Positions 46,635 to 58,602 of a stretch of DNA of 64,000 nucleotides are shown in pieces (within the stretch, counting starts at the first letter, position 1; the number at the start of each line of letters is the position of its first letter). The DNA lies in NCBI GenBank assembly GCA_905250025.1, contig CAJNOJ010000040.1, positions 310,001 to 374,000 on the forward strand. Direction: 5' to 3'. Source of the stretch: Adineta ricciae. Its lineage: Eukaryota; Rotifera; Eurotatoria; Adinetida; Adinetidae. The notes beneath the pieces are model-generated. The model was not told where the DNA came from. It searched no databases and saw only the letters and a list, made by a program, of their open reading frames with translations. The position numbers and the translations under genes were made by a program.

Positions 46635-48980
46635 ATGGCTCGTTTAATAGTTCCCCAAAAATCTTTTCATGAACTGTTACCAGTCGATCCGGTACTTCCG
46701 ATGGCCTGTGCCATCGAAAGTTCGTATATTGTCGATGGACATGGGGTGAGGAGGAACGTCGGTTTCATTTTCTGAAATAATCTTTTCCTTGTTAACCAAT
46801 AGGAATATTCTATACGAGTCGCACGTATCTCAAATGATCCGGCATTTTCATGGGTCATAACGAAACGTTTCCGAGAATTTGTGGAATTAGATAATCTACT
46901 GAAAGATTATGGATTTAATTTCGAATTGCCAAAGAAAAAGCTCTTCGGTAACACTGATCCGATATTTATGGCTGAAAGACAGAAGGGTCTTCAAGTATGT
47001 TTCTAATTATATATGAAAGATCTCGTCAACATCTTAGTCCTTTTTTCTTAGGCATATCTCAACATACTTGTACAGCACATAGAACTTTGTAACTCATTAA
47101 CTGTGCATCGTTTTCTCGATCCAAATAGTCATTTAATCAGTTATCCTGGTATGTAACAAAGTCCGAAGTTGATTTTGATCGAATTTTCACTTTCATAGAA
47201 TCCGCATTACAACATGTATCGATGTTTGTCCGTTCAATGACTGATGTTTATCAGATAATCGATCCATTGCAAGATTTTGGTAATTCTTCTTCTATTGAAA
47301 ATGCATTTACTTTCATTGAACAATAGGTTGGCGTTATGACAAAATGTACTTTCTTGCAACAAAGACCGGACGACCTAAACATGAACGTTATTTATTAATA
47401 TGGGTAAAATCTTTTGCATTGTATATGCATTTCAAACGTTTGTTTTCCTTCTTCAGTGTCACTATGGTTTAGACAAAGCATTGAATGAAAAAGCGATTGG
47501 AAATTGTTTAAAATTACTCAAATCGATCTCTGTATGAACTTGTTCTTTACTTTAAAGCCGTTTTGGATCAAATTTGTATTTTAGCATCCGTTAATTGCAC
47601 CGATCGAAGATGTCTACGCAAATGAAAGTGGCGTACTGACAGTGTGTCGCTTTTATAATCGCGGTTCTTTGAAGGATTATATCTATCGGGTAGGATTAGT
47701 TAAAGCCGATGACAATAGTTCTCATTGAGTAAGTTTTTTAGACACGACCAGCTTGTGGTGTCTACTGGAGTCGATATGGACCGACAGTAACGACGAGAAG
47801 ATGCGACATCAATCAAATAAGAACGTTAGGCCGTCAGATTTTAGAAGGACTTTATTTTCTCTATGACAACCATCTCATGTACGGACATTTACATTCCGGA
47901 AATATCCTTGTTGATTTGGAACAATCTCAAACAATCAAAATTGTTGATATAGCGAATGTTATCACAGGTGTTTCATCGAAATACCGACATTATTTTTCTG
48001 ATTTGAAACATATTCGTGTTAGTATATGAAAACGAACGATATCGTATATCAATCCGTAAATGTGTTTTAGACGCTAGAACATTGTGATATTTATTCGTTT
48101 GGACGCTTATTATATGAACTGTCAACCGGTGAAGAATGCCCAATGAATATATGTACAGAATTGCCGCATATAATTCCAATGCCTGTTCAACAGATTCTTT
48201 CAAAAATTTTTATCACATCTGGAGAACTTCCAACTATTGAACAAATACTGAATGAACCGTAATTTGTTTGTTAGGAGAAATATGGAGAATAATGATTAGC
48301 GATTGATTTAGATTCTTTCAAATGATGTTTTTGAATGGTGTCGAACGATTTCAATTGACTTTGTCAGAGAAAGCTTTAGAAGTTTTCAAACAAATTCGCC
48401 GAGTAGCGGAACAACGGCTGGAAAATGATCAAATCAAAGTAGAAATTTTCTCTGTATAGACAAATAAATAGTGTCTCTTCTTTCCTAGATCAAAGCTGCT
48501 CAACGTCAATCGAAAATTACCAATCATCTGATGTCCGCTGAAGAAAAACTTAAACGACGTCGTGAAAAACAAGTTTGTATATATCATTAATGTTTTACAC
48601 ATATTTTTCTCTCATTTTTTTAAAGGCAAAAGCGTTAGAAAAACAAATGGAAAGTAGTTTCACTTCAGTGGATACTACGAGTATGTTATATTCTATGTTT
48701 ATCTGTTGAAAACGTTTAGTTTTTGTTTTTATTTTCGATAGCAAATGTTCCGCGTCCCGTCGCTGTCAATCCATTGCCTTCGACTACATCAAAGCAATCT
48801 TCCCCACCAAGTTTTGTGTCTCAATTATCATCACCATCAATCTCCGTTGTTGCTGCAGCTAGTGACGATCGAAACGATTTGTTGAGTTCTATCGCTGAAT
48901 TCAATGTTTCGAAATTGAAAAAGACGAAAACTAACGATAGGAGTGCTCCGAAACTCGACCGAGAAAAAGATATAATCTAA
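46635..48980 (+). CDS. PXK: PX-domain pseudokinase PXK-like protein
   Basis: PXK binds phosphoinositides on endosomes and influences receptor trafficking; its kinase domain is thought inactive. A PX domain opens the protein (IESSYIVDGHGEYSIRVAR, WVITKRFREFVELDNLL, FELPKKKLFG). The kinase-like domain has HERYLLIWCHYGLDKA, SISHPLIAPIEDVYANESGVLTV and GSLKDYIYR. GHLHSGNILV stands where kinases have HRD...N, and KIVDIAN where they have DFG. So the catalytic Asp of HRD is missing and DFG is altered, as in animal PXK. DIYSFGRLLYELSTG follows. A coiled basic region (AAQRQSKITNHLMSAEEKLKRRREKQ) leads to a WH2-like actin-binding end (NDLLSSIAEFNVSKLKKTKT). About 13 short introns; complete. Confidence 0.95.
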
Positions 48981-48985
48981 AAAAT

Positions 48986-49009
48986 TATATATATATATAT
49001 ATATATATT
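48986..49009. repeat. (AT)n microsatellite
   Basis: AT dinucleotide run immediately after the PXK stop, in the 109-bp spacer before the PLCXD gene. Confidence 0.9.
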
Positions 49010-49089
49010 GTTTTGAAAATAAAAATCTCATTTTACAACCGCTCGCTTTGTAACTATTCTTTCAAATTCAGATCATCATATATCAAGCC

Positions 49090-50217
49090 ATGGCGAGTAG
49101 TTTTAATATGCCAGATTCTCATTCAAATCATACCGAATGGATGCGAAATCTACCAGAATATCTTCATAATGTACCCGTTACGAAACTTGCTTTGCCTGGT
49201 AGATAAAGTCCATACGCAACACAAGTTTTGTACATTTGATTTCTACGATAGGAACACATGACTCATTTGCATTTCGTCTTACATCTCAACCAGGTCCAGA
49301 TCTCGCACCTGTTCTACGTCGTCTTCGTATATTTATTCATCCGATTATCAAAAATTGGAGTGTCACACAAGATAAAAGCTTCACGGGTATTTCGTTTGAT
49401 TGGAGTCTAATACGTATTCTTGACATGATTTCTTTTAGAACAATTACGCATAGGTATTCGCTACTTTGACTTACGTGTCTGTTGTACACGAGATAAACAT
49501 GCATATTCCCGATCACCATTTCAGTTCACACATGGTTTGTTAGGTGATTTCGTTCGAGAGAGTTTAGAAGAAATCAATGAATTCTTGAATAAACACTCGA
49601 AAGAAATCGTCTTACTGGATTTCAATCATTTCTACGATTTCAACGACCAATGTGGTCATGATCAGTTGATACATCTAATTCATGCAGTTTTCGGGAAGAA
49701 ACTTTGTACAACAGCGCCAACAATTCGTGATTGTACGTTGAATTATCTCTGGAATCATAAACAGCAAGTGATTCTCTTGTACGAACAAGATCCGGGCCAA
49801 TGTTCAGGCTATATGAATTGTATTGGGCATTTTTTCAAAGTAAAATATGATTTCGAAAATTCCCAAACATGTTTGTCTTTCTCGTGAACATAGGTTTGTC
49901 AATCGCCATGGGCAAATACGGCGCGCGTGGATGATTTGTTTTTGTTCCTTGATGACAAAATAACTACATCTCGACCAACAACGTGTATTAATGTGGTTCA
50001 AGGGCAATTGACACCGGATAATGCATCCATTCAACGTAATCCGTTCGGTTCACTTCGTGCATATGCGAGAGAGTCGAATCCAAGATTAATAGAATGGTTA
50101 TCGTATCGACAGCGTGATCCATCACTAGTCAATGGCGTCAATGTGGTTATATGTGATTTTGCTGATCAAGCATTTGCCAATGCAGTTATTATGTTGAATT
50201 ATAAAGTGTCTCGTTGA
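49090..50217 (+). CDS. PI-PLC X-domain-containing protein (PLCXD)
   Basis: PLCXD proteins carry only the X half of phosphoinositide phospholipase C and are soluble in animals. Four exons. Start: MASSFNMPDSHSNHTEWM. LPEYLHNVPVTKLALPG joins to THDSFAFRL, giving the active-site His; IGIRYFDLRVCC and FTHGLLGDFVRESLEEI hold the second His region. KEIVLLDFNHFYDF, QQVILLYEQD and INVVQGQLTPD are family motifs. The ending is VNVVICDFADQAFANAVIMLNYK. Length about 330 residues, typical. No signal peptide or Y/C2/PH domain. It lies 109 bp behind PXK on the same strand. Confidence 0.93.
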
Positions 50218-51274
50218 ATTGATAATATTCAAAGGGTTTAATGTGTACTTTTTCTGTGTTGGATTAGTTTAATCTACTCAACTATGGAATAAGATAATTT
50301 TTTTTGTATTAATAAAAATAATTATAATAAAATTTGAATCAGATATGATTTTATCTGATGAAAGGATCGATGAGTGAAAAGCGAATCCCCACGAATCATC
50401 AAGTTGGTGAGGAAAGTGAAAAATGTTTGAGTAGAAAAACATGGGACAGAAATAAAACGACGTTAATTGATCGATAACAAACCTGTCTGCATGAAAAATG
50501 ATCGTCATGTTTTTACCCAAAGGTGTCTTGATTGTCCAAGTAATAACTATACCGATGTGAAACCATGTGCACAAATCAATGACTAAGGAGCTATGTTTCG
50601 ACATATTTTTGCTATAATATTATTTGATTTATTCGCTCAATCAGAACCTTTTTCAATTGAGTCAAAGTTTCTTCTAATGGATCCTATTTGAAGGTAACTT
50701 ATCTAGTTTTGCACTCTTCGTTCATTATATGATAGGATAATAAAATAGCTCGTAAACCGTTATCGTACAGATAGAATATCATCTCAAATGCTTGCGTATG
50801 TCTCACAGTAGTGACCCTCGTTTAATTACAGTATATCCTTACTCATTGAAGTATCATTTATTCATTTACAGCTGTAGCTGAGATCGTTATATTACTTCTC
50901 GAAGTTGTTTCTTTAAAAGAATGGTATTCTTTTGTGAAAATAAGAATAGTACAAATATCAAATTTAGATATAATTCTAAACAAATAATATTCATATTTCG
51001 ACTATTACACCGCTCAAAGAAGAAAAGATCATACTTGATGCACCTTTTCTTCTGTCAATAACCGTTTTGACTTCTTCGTTTATATCCCTGTTCTTATCAC
51101 ACAGTGCATGTGTGATCAATAGATAACTTCTCGAAAAAAAAGTCTTTTACGATAATAGTATTTAAGGGAACGACGGCAATTTCTATCGAGATATCTTTTA
51201 TTGGTGACATTAATATATGAATATTGTGAAACGAAGTCAGACGATTATATTTGTGTATTTTTAGACTCAAAACA
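50218..51274. other. Intergenic
   Basis: AT-rich. A minus-strand frame at 50278-50604 (108 codons) is Phe/Ile/His-rich with no domain and is probably fortuitous. No other feature. Confidence 0.5.
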
Positions 51275-53861
51275 ATGGAATTATTCATCGTCTTATTGAC
51301 TCTTATTTGCAATGTTCATCTTATTCTCACTGCCCCGCCATCATTGTCAAGCTTTGACGATCGGGTGACTGCTGTTCTGAATCGTATGACAATCGAAGAG
51401 AAAATTGGACAAATGACCCAAATTACTATCAATTTAATATTGGAAGACGCAGCTAAACCATGGGATGAGATCGAAGTTGATACTGAAAAACTTCGTATAG
51501 CTATCGAAGATTTCAAAGTTGGTTCGATTTTGAATGTTGCCGAAACCGGTGCTTATGACCTTGCCAAATGGCATACCATCATACAAAAAGTTCAAGATGC
51601 AGCAAATAAAAGTCGATTGCAAATTCCTGTGCTTTATGGTATCGATTCAATCCATGGTGCTAATTATATTCGAAATGCTGTTTTATTCCCTCAAGCAACT
51701 GGCTTAGCGGCAACGTTTAATACAGATTTAGCTCGAGATCTAGGTAAAATAGTGGCACATCAAACACGTGCTGCTGGAATTCCATGGAGTTTCCATCCAC
51801 AAGTTGATATTGGGTAAAGTTCGACTTTTGTTTCTTCTCATATAAAGAACAATATTATTAGTCGTCAAAAACTGTGGTCAAGACTATGGGAAACGTACGG
51901 TGAAGATGTGAAACTTGTGAAAGACATGGGTCGAGCGTATACAGAAGGAATGCAAGGAGATGATCTGACATCACGTGAAAATGTTGCTGCTTGTTTAAAA
52001 CATTATGTTGGTTATGGATTACCATTATCAGGAAAAGATCGAACACCGGCGTGGATTGATGAACGACATATGTTAGAATATTTCTTGCCACCTTTTGAAG
52101 AGAGTGTTCGTGCTGGTGCTGTCTCAGTGATGATCAATTCTGGTGAAGTCAATGGCATTCCTGGTCATGCAAATTATCATCTATTGACTGAAGTTCTCAA
52201 AGAACAATACGGATTTCAAGGTTTTACTGTTTCCGATTGGGTAATCTGACTTGGAATTGAATAAACAATCCATTTCTTTTATTTATTCTTCTAGGAAGAT
52301 ATCAAACGTCTTCACGAACGCGATCAAACTGCTGAAACACCGAAAGAAGCAGTTCGTCAAGCAGTTATGGCCGGTGTCGATATGAGCATGGTTCCATTTG
52401 ATTATTCATTCTATAATCTAACACTTCAATGTGTTAACGATAACATCATACCAATATCTCGTATAGACGATGCAGTACGTCGTATTCTTCGCGTGAAATT
52501 TGCATTAGGTAAAAGAGTATTCTTCGTTACGAAAAATGTCATATCCTTTCGATAATCTATCTTTTCTAAAGGTCTGTTCGACGGAAACACTGCTTGGCCA
52601 GATACTTCAGCTATCGAAACATTTAATAAGTCAGAATATCATCAAACGAATCTTCGTGCAGCATGCGAAGGAATCACTTTACTTAAAAATCAAAATGATG
52701 TTTTACCTTTGGATGTGAATCAAATCACTGAAACTAAAAAATTAGTCATCACCGGTCCGACATCCAATGTTTTAACATCACTTAATGGCGGTTGGTCTTA
52801 TACCTGGCAAGGCAATGATCAATCAATATATCCACAGAATTTAATAACGAAAACCATTCTGGAATCATTTCGAACACGTTTGGGCTCATCAAAAATTGAT
52901 TATTACAATAGTTCTACATTTAATCAATTATTGGACCTTGACAATCTATTGAACGCTGTACAAAATGCAGGTTATATCATCGTATGTCTCGGTGAACAAG
53001 CTTATACAGAGACACCAGGCAATATCGATGATTTAACATTGGATGAAGCTCAGCTACAATTAGTCGAAGCAATTCGAAATCGTACACAAGTTCCCATCAT
53101 CACAGTGCTGGTAGAAGGACGACCACGAATCATTCGTCGAATTGTCAATTTATCATCAGCTATTCTCATGATGTATTTACCTGGTATGGAGGGGTATGTT
53201 TGATGGAGATTTTTTGAAATTGTATGTCAAATCATTGTATTTCAGAGGCCAAGCGTTAGTTGATGTTGTGTTTGGTAATTACAATCCAAGTGGAAGATTA
53301 CCAATAACATATCCAAAATATAATCATCACTTGTCAACATATGATTATAAATGGGCTGAAGCTAAAATAGGCAACTCAATCGATGTAGAATTCGAATTTG
53401 GACACGGATTAAGTTATACAACATTTGATTATTTAAGTTTGACTGTGCCATCGACGATGAACTGGGATGATCAATTGCGTATAACTGTGATTGTTCGTAA
53501 TAGTGGCACAAGAGCGGGTGATCATACAATACTATTGTATGTTTCAGATGTTTATCGAACGGTGACTCCACCAAATAAGGAATTGAAAGGATATAGGAAA
53601 ATATCGCTTGCCGTCGGTGAACAGAAATCAATCGACTTTAATTTGACTCGTCAAGATTTGTCATTCATTGGTATTGATTTAACTCGTCAAACTGAACCTG
53701 GTGTGTTCAATGTCGCTGTTGCGAATCTAACAGGTAGCTTTAGATTAATAAAAGGAAGTCAATCGGGAACTGCAGCATCAATATCGAAATCACACTACCA
53801 ACAATCGATCCTACTGTTTATTATGAACATGTTTCTTTTCTTAATTATGATCGTTTTGTAA
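51275..53861 (+). CDS. Secreted GH3 beta-glucosidase-type glycoside hydrolase, probably GPI-anchored
   Basis: Hydrolyses beta-linked glucosides or oligosaccharides. Five exons (introns near 51814, 52241, 52509 and 53194, all short). A signal peptide spans 1-20 (MELFIVLLTLICNVHLILTA). The GH3 N-terminal barrel has MTIEEKIGQMTQ, VLYGIDSIHGANYI, LFPQATGLAATFN, RLWETYGED and KHYVGYG. The nucleophile Asp lies at about residue 305 in GFTVSDWEDI. The C-terminal sandwich has EGITLLKNQNDVLPLD, GGWSYTWQG and VDVVFGNYNPSGRLPITYPK, then the FnIII-like end (FEFGHGLSYTTFDY, LRITVIVRNSGTRAGDHTILLYVSD, PNKELKGYRKI). A hydrophobic C-terminus (ILLFIMNMFLFLIMIVL) suggests a GPI signal. The layout resembles bacterial, amoebal and plant ExoP/BglX enzymes; GH3 of this type is rare in animals. 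Confidence 0.95.
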
Positions 53862-53878
53862 AACATCAGTTTCTCCTC

Positions 53879-53884
53879 AATAAA
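53879..53884 (+). terminator. Poly(A) signal AATAAA of the GH3 gene
   Basis: AATAAA only 18 nt after the GH3 stop codon. Confidence 0.5.
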
Positions 53885-54192
53885 ATACTTAAAATATATT
53901 CTATTCTCATTGAAAACATTCGACACAGTACTTCATTCTTTCAGATCCTCTCTTACAATAGAGCATATTGACCGATCATATATATATGCGCTCTTATCAA
54001 CACTAACGAGACATGTTTTTTCTTACTCAAGCATCTAAAGAATTGCTCCTATAATATTATTTGTCGATGAAAACAGACGTACTATACAACATAAACTCTT
54101 TCCTTCGAAACTTTGATTATAGGTAAACAAAAAACCCTTTATCAATGTTATACTATTTTGTTACTGTCTTTGGCATTTACGATAAGTGTATG

Positions 54193-55275
54193 CTAGTCTT
54201 CTGATGTTATTTCTATCATCAGTTGGCGCCAACATAACGCATTTTTTTGTGATAAATCGTATTGAACCAATGAATGTCGAGGTGCCGGTGTCCATTCTTT
54301 TAAAAAAGGCTTAGGTGGATTAATACTATCTTGTTGTATAATACCATGTAACTTCCATTGACATCTATTAAAACCCAATTTGGATATGTTCACATGTTGT
54401 CGACACATTGGACATTGTGCAAGTGTACGTGAATCCTTAACAATATCGTAGCATTCGATATCGATTGGTATAGTCACTTCCTTTCTGTATGCCTGACATC
54501 CTGAACTGATACATTTGCCAAGAAGAGATGCACCTGGTTTGATTTGCTGCCATGGTTTAACAGGGGGTAATGAGATGAGTTTATAAGGAGGATCAACTTC
54601 CTCAAGGTGTATTATATATAGTCCATTTCCAAGATTCGCATGATTCTTTATGCTCAAATATCGACCGGGTAATAACAAGATTTCGTTTTCAGATCCGTAG
54701 TATGAGTGATTTCTGATGTCTCGTGCATGTTCACTTTTAATATGAAAGATTGTTCGAGGACCATTTGTACCACAAAATTCCTCACATTCGAGAGCACGAA
54801 AATCACTAGTACACGAGCTAAAACTCCACCATGTCAATTGCGTATTGGGTGGATAGTCAGCTGTCAGATTCCTTTTAACACCGCGGTAGACTACGTCGTT
54901 AAATAAAGGAAGCTGCACGAGTGCATCAATCAATAGTCTCAGATATGCAAACCATGGTCTTAAAAGTTCGCGATTTTCTTCACGTAATGTCTTGTTCAAA
55001 ATGTAGTAGAGACTTTGCGCACGATGCGGCCATTCGATGGTATAGAGCATGATCGATGCAGATTCATCTGGAGATAAGCCATCGGCAGGATTTTGACACC
55101 GTTGTTTTGCTATCGTTACTCTTGTTGAAAGGCTATCGTCAGGAAACAAGGAGACAAGTGGTTCAACCGCTACTTCTAATGACACCAGAGGCACACCTTC
55201 ATATCCATCGATTGGTAATCGTGGCCTACCGTCGTCGTGCGTAATATCATTTATTCTCGAAAACACACACTCCAT
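54193..55275 (-). CDS. Arginine-type mono-ADP-ribosyltransferase with C-terminal Cys-rich domain
   Basis: Transfers ADP-ribose from NAD+ to protein arginines; the ART family has the R-S-E triad. Intronless, 360 residues, no signal peptide. Arg131 is in VVYRGVKRNL. The Ser motif is TWWSFSSCTSD (151-157). ExE is in YYGSENEILLLPG with Glu196 and Glu198, the pattern of arginine-specific ARTs. Helices before the core (AQSLYYILNKTLREE, LLRPWFAYLRLLIDAL) match the family. Beyond residue 250 lies a second domain with cysteines at about 255, 260, 275, 288, 291 and 305 (KCISSGC, AQCPMCRQH), probably zinc-binding. All triad residues are intact. Such ARTs are numerous in rotifers (established for the group in general terms). 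Target unknown. Confidence 0.88.
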   Translation of the reverse strand: MECVFSRINDITHDDGRPRLPIDGYEGVPLVSLEVAVEPLVSLFPDDSLSTRVTIAKQRCQNPADGLSPDESASIMLYTIEWPHRAQSLYYILNKTLREENRELLRPWFAYLRLLIDALVQLPLFNDVVYRGVKRNLTADYPPNTQLTWWSFSSCTSDFRALECEEFCGTNGPRTIFHIKSEHARDIRNHSYYGSENEILLLPGRYLSIKNHANLGNGLYIIHLEEVDPPYKLISLPPVKPWQQIKPGASLLGKCISSGCQAYRKEVTIPIDIECYDIVKDSRTLAQCPMCRQHVNISKLGFNRCQWKLHGIIQQDSINPPKPFLKEWTPAPRHSLVQYDLSQKNALCWRQLMIEITSED

Positions 55276-57530
55276 GGGAATAGAAACCTGAAATTCTCTT
55301 ATTTCTAATACAAACTCGGAAGAGGAAATGAAGCGTTTTTTTTACGATGGAAATAGAAACTATTGCAGAATTCTCATCAGCAAATAATATCGCGTCAGAC
55401 TAGAAGAAAAAAAAATTTATTCGTTGCAGTATGAGTTTTATAGATGTCATTGCGCACTCGTTTCAACTTGATGACAGTGCAATTCGATTCATTGACTGAA
55501 TAGTGAAACGCGGCGAGAAACTGGTGAAATGTGATCATCGAGATTCGTTGGTACGATACAATTCTCTATCTAAATGGGGGAGATACATACATATTCCTTT
55601 GTAAGAAAAGTATTTTTATACAAGAGAGCTCTTACGATATCTAAGATTGAATTTTAACGTAGGCTTCAAGCACTTTCGTCGTCAACAACTCACATCTGTA
55701 ATTTCAGTAATTGCACTATCATTTCATCGCACATGTGATTCATTTTTTCATACTGATCCGCTAATAGTTAACTCTTTGTTCAATAAGTAACTTCACAGAT
55801 TCCAGTTTGTAGAAGAATGTTTTAGATAAGTACTTTTTTCCTCATTTGGTATTAATGGATCGCACGTCTCTAAATTTGGAAGCGGAAAACCAGTATATAG
55901 CGCTTGTACATTGCAAGACTGAACAAATATTTGACATAGCTGTGAATGAATAGAACAAGAATATGATTACCGTTGTTCAATCTTTTATCTACGAAGACAC
56001 AATCCGTATAGTATAGTTTCACCTAAATTGCTGTTATAATTGAAAAAAATTTATGCTTTATTACTCACATCAATGACAGAAAAGTGCAAATGATTAGTAT
56101 GAACTTCTTGCTGTAGCCAATTTTTGGACTGAACCAGATATAATTTTATGCGATTTATTTATGGTATACAATGAGAAGATTCATGGAAAATAGTCACTAG
56201 CCACAGATGAGTTTGTTGTTAAGTCTCCCAATAGTCAAGAACGTATTATCATCAAAAATACTGAATTTTTCTCAACGTGAAGATCATGAACGAATAGCTA
56301 TGCTATTATCAATTACAAAGGATGATCTTACTGGATTAGAACATATCTGTACTCAAGCACCACTGTGGTTAGTGAATTATGTTCTTGACTACTGGACTGC
56401 TATTCTTCATGAAAAGTATAAAAGAAAGGTGAAACTGTTCAGCCCATGCATTCTATACGAAATTAATAGTTATCGCTTATTTCCGAATATACTTTAGATA
56501 GCAACACAACACAGTCTTCACTATGTTACAGATTCGGCCGATTTTCATGCTATGTAATGTGTTTCAAAACATAGTGATATTTCTAGTTGGAAAATGCTAT
56601 ATCTTGTGCGATTACAGGGACAATCAACGAATAACACTGAAGATCTAAAATAATCGATCGATACTACCATTAATTCAAGATAATACACATCAAATGATAT
56701 CTTAGAATTATGGGAAGGTTTAATCAACAGTAAACAGTCAATCGAAGTCGTTTTAGCGACTAGAATAAAAACAATTCTAGCAAATTCATTTCATTATCAA
56801 AATGAACAAAACATCGGAGACCTATTTTGTACAATTAGTCGTCATTGAATTAGAACACTCGTGTTCTCGAACAACCGTTTCTTTGCAATTGCGCGTGGGA
56901 GAGTACGGACGTATTAAACATTGCGCACAACACAAGGAATATCAAAACGAGCTCACTAAATTTTTTTAGACCTAACATATTTGGACTTGATGTCGGTCAT
57001 TGGAACTATTTTCAAATCAAGAAAACATTCTGGTTTCACCAGATCCTAGTACGATATGTGACCAATATCCATCCGGCCCTCTCATCTGTTTGTTTATAAC
57101 CATGGTACATCCTGAGCATCGTAGACAATTCATAAAATGTCTAAAATCATTCAAAAAGCACTCTTTCTCATGATTTTCACCAATGGAGTATTGTAGTTGT
57201 TTTTTTGGAGATGTGCCCAATTTCCTTCAGCAAATCTTTTTGCTTCCAGACAACTATAAAATAAATTGGCAACAAATAAATTTCTATATGACAGCACTAA
57301 ATTTACACAGATGTACCTTTTAGGAGATTATGCTCAGTAATATGGATTACGTCAACTATTAAAGGAGACGATTTTTCTGAATCCTGTAGAGGTAAGTCAA
57401 GAAACGTAACGAAAAATTTCAGATTGGCTGAGATAAAAACAAATACTGTTGTAAGGATGATTAGAATAAAAAAAGATGCGAATACGAACGAGCCTGTGAA
57501 ATATAAAATCGAGACAACGACTAGCACAAG
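55276..57530. other. Spacer with protein-like fragments, probably decayed genes
   Basis: Several short stretches look coding but do not connect. On +: 55857-55955 (MDRTSLNLEAENQYIALVH...) and 56207-56497 (includes LTGLEHICTQAPLWLVNYV), next to a second frame with DEFVVKSPNSQERIIIKN. On -: 57527-57017, with a Phe/Ile/Val-rich membrane segment, a GT...AG intron, then AKRFAEGNWAHLQKNN and RHFMNCLRCSGC in different frames. Interpreted as old host-gene remnants; I recognise no family, and there are no terminal repeats or transposon hallmarks. Confidence 0.35.
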
Positions 57531-58535
57531 ATGGATGTTTTTCTTATTGCAATTATTTTAATATCTATAATCCTACTGAAAAAACTCTTCACTCCTGCTG
57601 TTAATCCATATCGCTACCCGAAAATTCGTAATTGGGCTGAACAGGGAAGATATTTTAATTTTAACGGTTATCCAATATTTTACTATGATTCCGCCTTACG
57701 TGATAAGTCAGCTGGTAGAAAACCGACGTTATTGCTTTTACATGGATACCCAACCTCATCACTAGATTGGTTGCTCATGCGAGACGACTTAGAACAACAG
57801 TTTCATATTATTGCTCCAGATTATATTGGCTACGGTCTATCAGCCAAGCCTGTCTCCTTCTCGTATACAATATCTGCTCAAGTTGATATGATAGAGCAAT
57901 TACTGAGCTCGTTAGAATTGTGCCAGTTTCATATTATAGCGCATGATGTTGGCGATACGATTGCTCAAGAATTCTTAGCAAGACAATGCGATCGTAGGCA
58001 ATACATCATTCAATCGACTATATTTCTCAATGGTGGGCTATTTCCAGAAACACATCGTGCATTTTTCATGATGAAAATGCTTAAGACACCTATTATTGGC
58101 GTCATTCTTCAATTTATCATACCACGAACATTGTTTGGCTCAGCTATCAATCGAGTATTCGGTCCATCAACCCAGAGAAGTCAACAAGAATTAGATGAAA
58201 TCACTAACCTATTATTTTACAATGCTCCATACAATCTCTTACAGCAATTACAATGCTATATCAATGAACGAGTTAGAAACAGAGATCGATGGGTCAATGC
58301 TATGAACACAGTACAAACATTCAAGGCAAATCCTATACGAATCAGGCTTATCAACGGGCCCATTGATCCTATAAGTGGACGACATATGGTAGATCGATAT
58401 CGAGAGGTCATCGCGAATCCTGATACATGTCTACTGAATGATAATATCGGCCACTACCCGAACTTAGAAGATCCTGCAAATACATTGAAATATGTTTTTG
58501 ATTTTCATAATTCGATTTCAACTTTCAACGAATAA
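57531..58535 (+). CDS. MEST: MEST/PEG1-type alpha/beta hydrolase
   Basis: MEST is an ER-associated alpha/beta hydrolase of the epoxide-hydrolase/haloalkane-dehalogenase fold, imprinted in mammals; its natural substrate is unsettled. Intronless, 334 residues. An N-terminal TM anchor spans 3-19. The oxyanion/HGXP motif is LLLLHGYPTSSLDW. IAPDYIGYGLSAKP follows. The nucleophile Asp139 is in IIAHDVGDTIAQEFL. The MEST-specific block FLNGGLFPETHR is present; other matches are NRVFGPSTQRSQQEL and RDRWVNAM. The acid region is INGPIDPISG, and the catalytic His is in NIGHYPNLEDP. Human MEST shows the same blocks in the same order. The stop codon TAA lies inside AATAAA (58531-58536). Confidence 0.93.
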   Translation: MDVFLIAIILISIILLKKLFTPAVNPYRYPKIRNWAEQGRYFNFNGYPIFYYDSALRDKSAGRKPTLLLLHGYPTSSLDWLLMRDDLEQQFHIIAPDYIGYGLSAKPVSFSYTISAQVDMIEQLLSSLELCQFHIIAHDVGDTIAQEFLARQCDRRQYIIQSTIFLNGGLFPETHRAFFMMKMLKTPIIGVILQFIIPRTLFGSAINRVFGPSTQRSQQELDEITNLLFYNAPYNLLQQLQCYINERVRNRDRWVNAMNTVQTFKANPIRIRLINGPIDPISGRHMVDRYREVIANPDTCLLNDNIGHYPNLEDPANTLKYVFDFHNSISTFNE

Positions 58536-58536
58536 A
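58531..58536 (+). terminator. Poly(A) signal overlapping the MEST stop codon
   Basis: AATAAA contains the TAA stop (58533-58535). If used, the 3' UTR would be only about 10-30 nt, which fits the 67-bp gap to the convergent DDX42 stop. Confidence 0.45.
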
Positions 58537-58602
58537 GTTTTGTGAAAAATCTCTGATAGGGACAAAGATATTTATTTTCCAACAAAATATACAAACAAAA
58601 AA

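Noticed and set aside
48000-48250. Possible active protein kinase
   Set aside because: HLHSGN replaces HRD...N and VDIAN replaces DFG, so PXK is called a pseudokinase.
50278-50604. 108-codon minus-strand frame
   Set aside because: Phe/Ile/His-rich, ends in AT-rich sequence, no domain or flanking signals.
57303-57527. Hydrophobic minus-strand frame starting 3 bp from the MEST start
   Set aside because: A separate gene start here would overlap the MEST promoter, and no intact second exon follows; treated as part of the decayed spacer.
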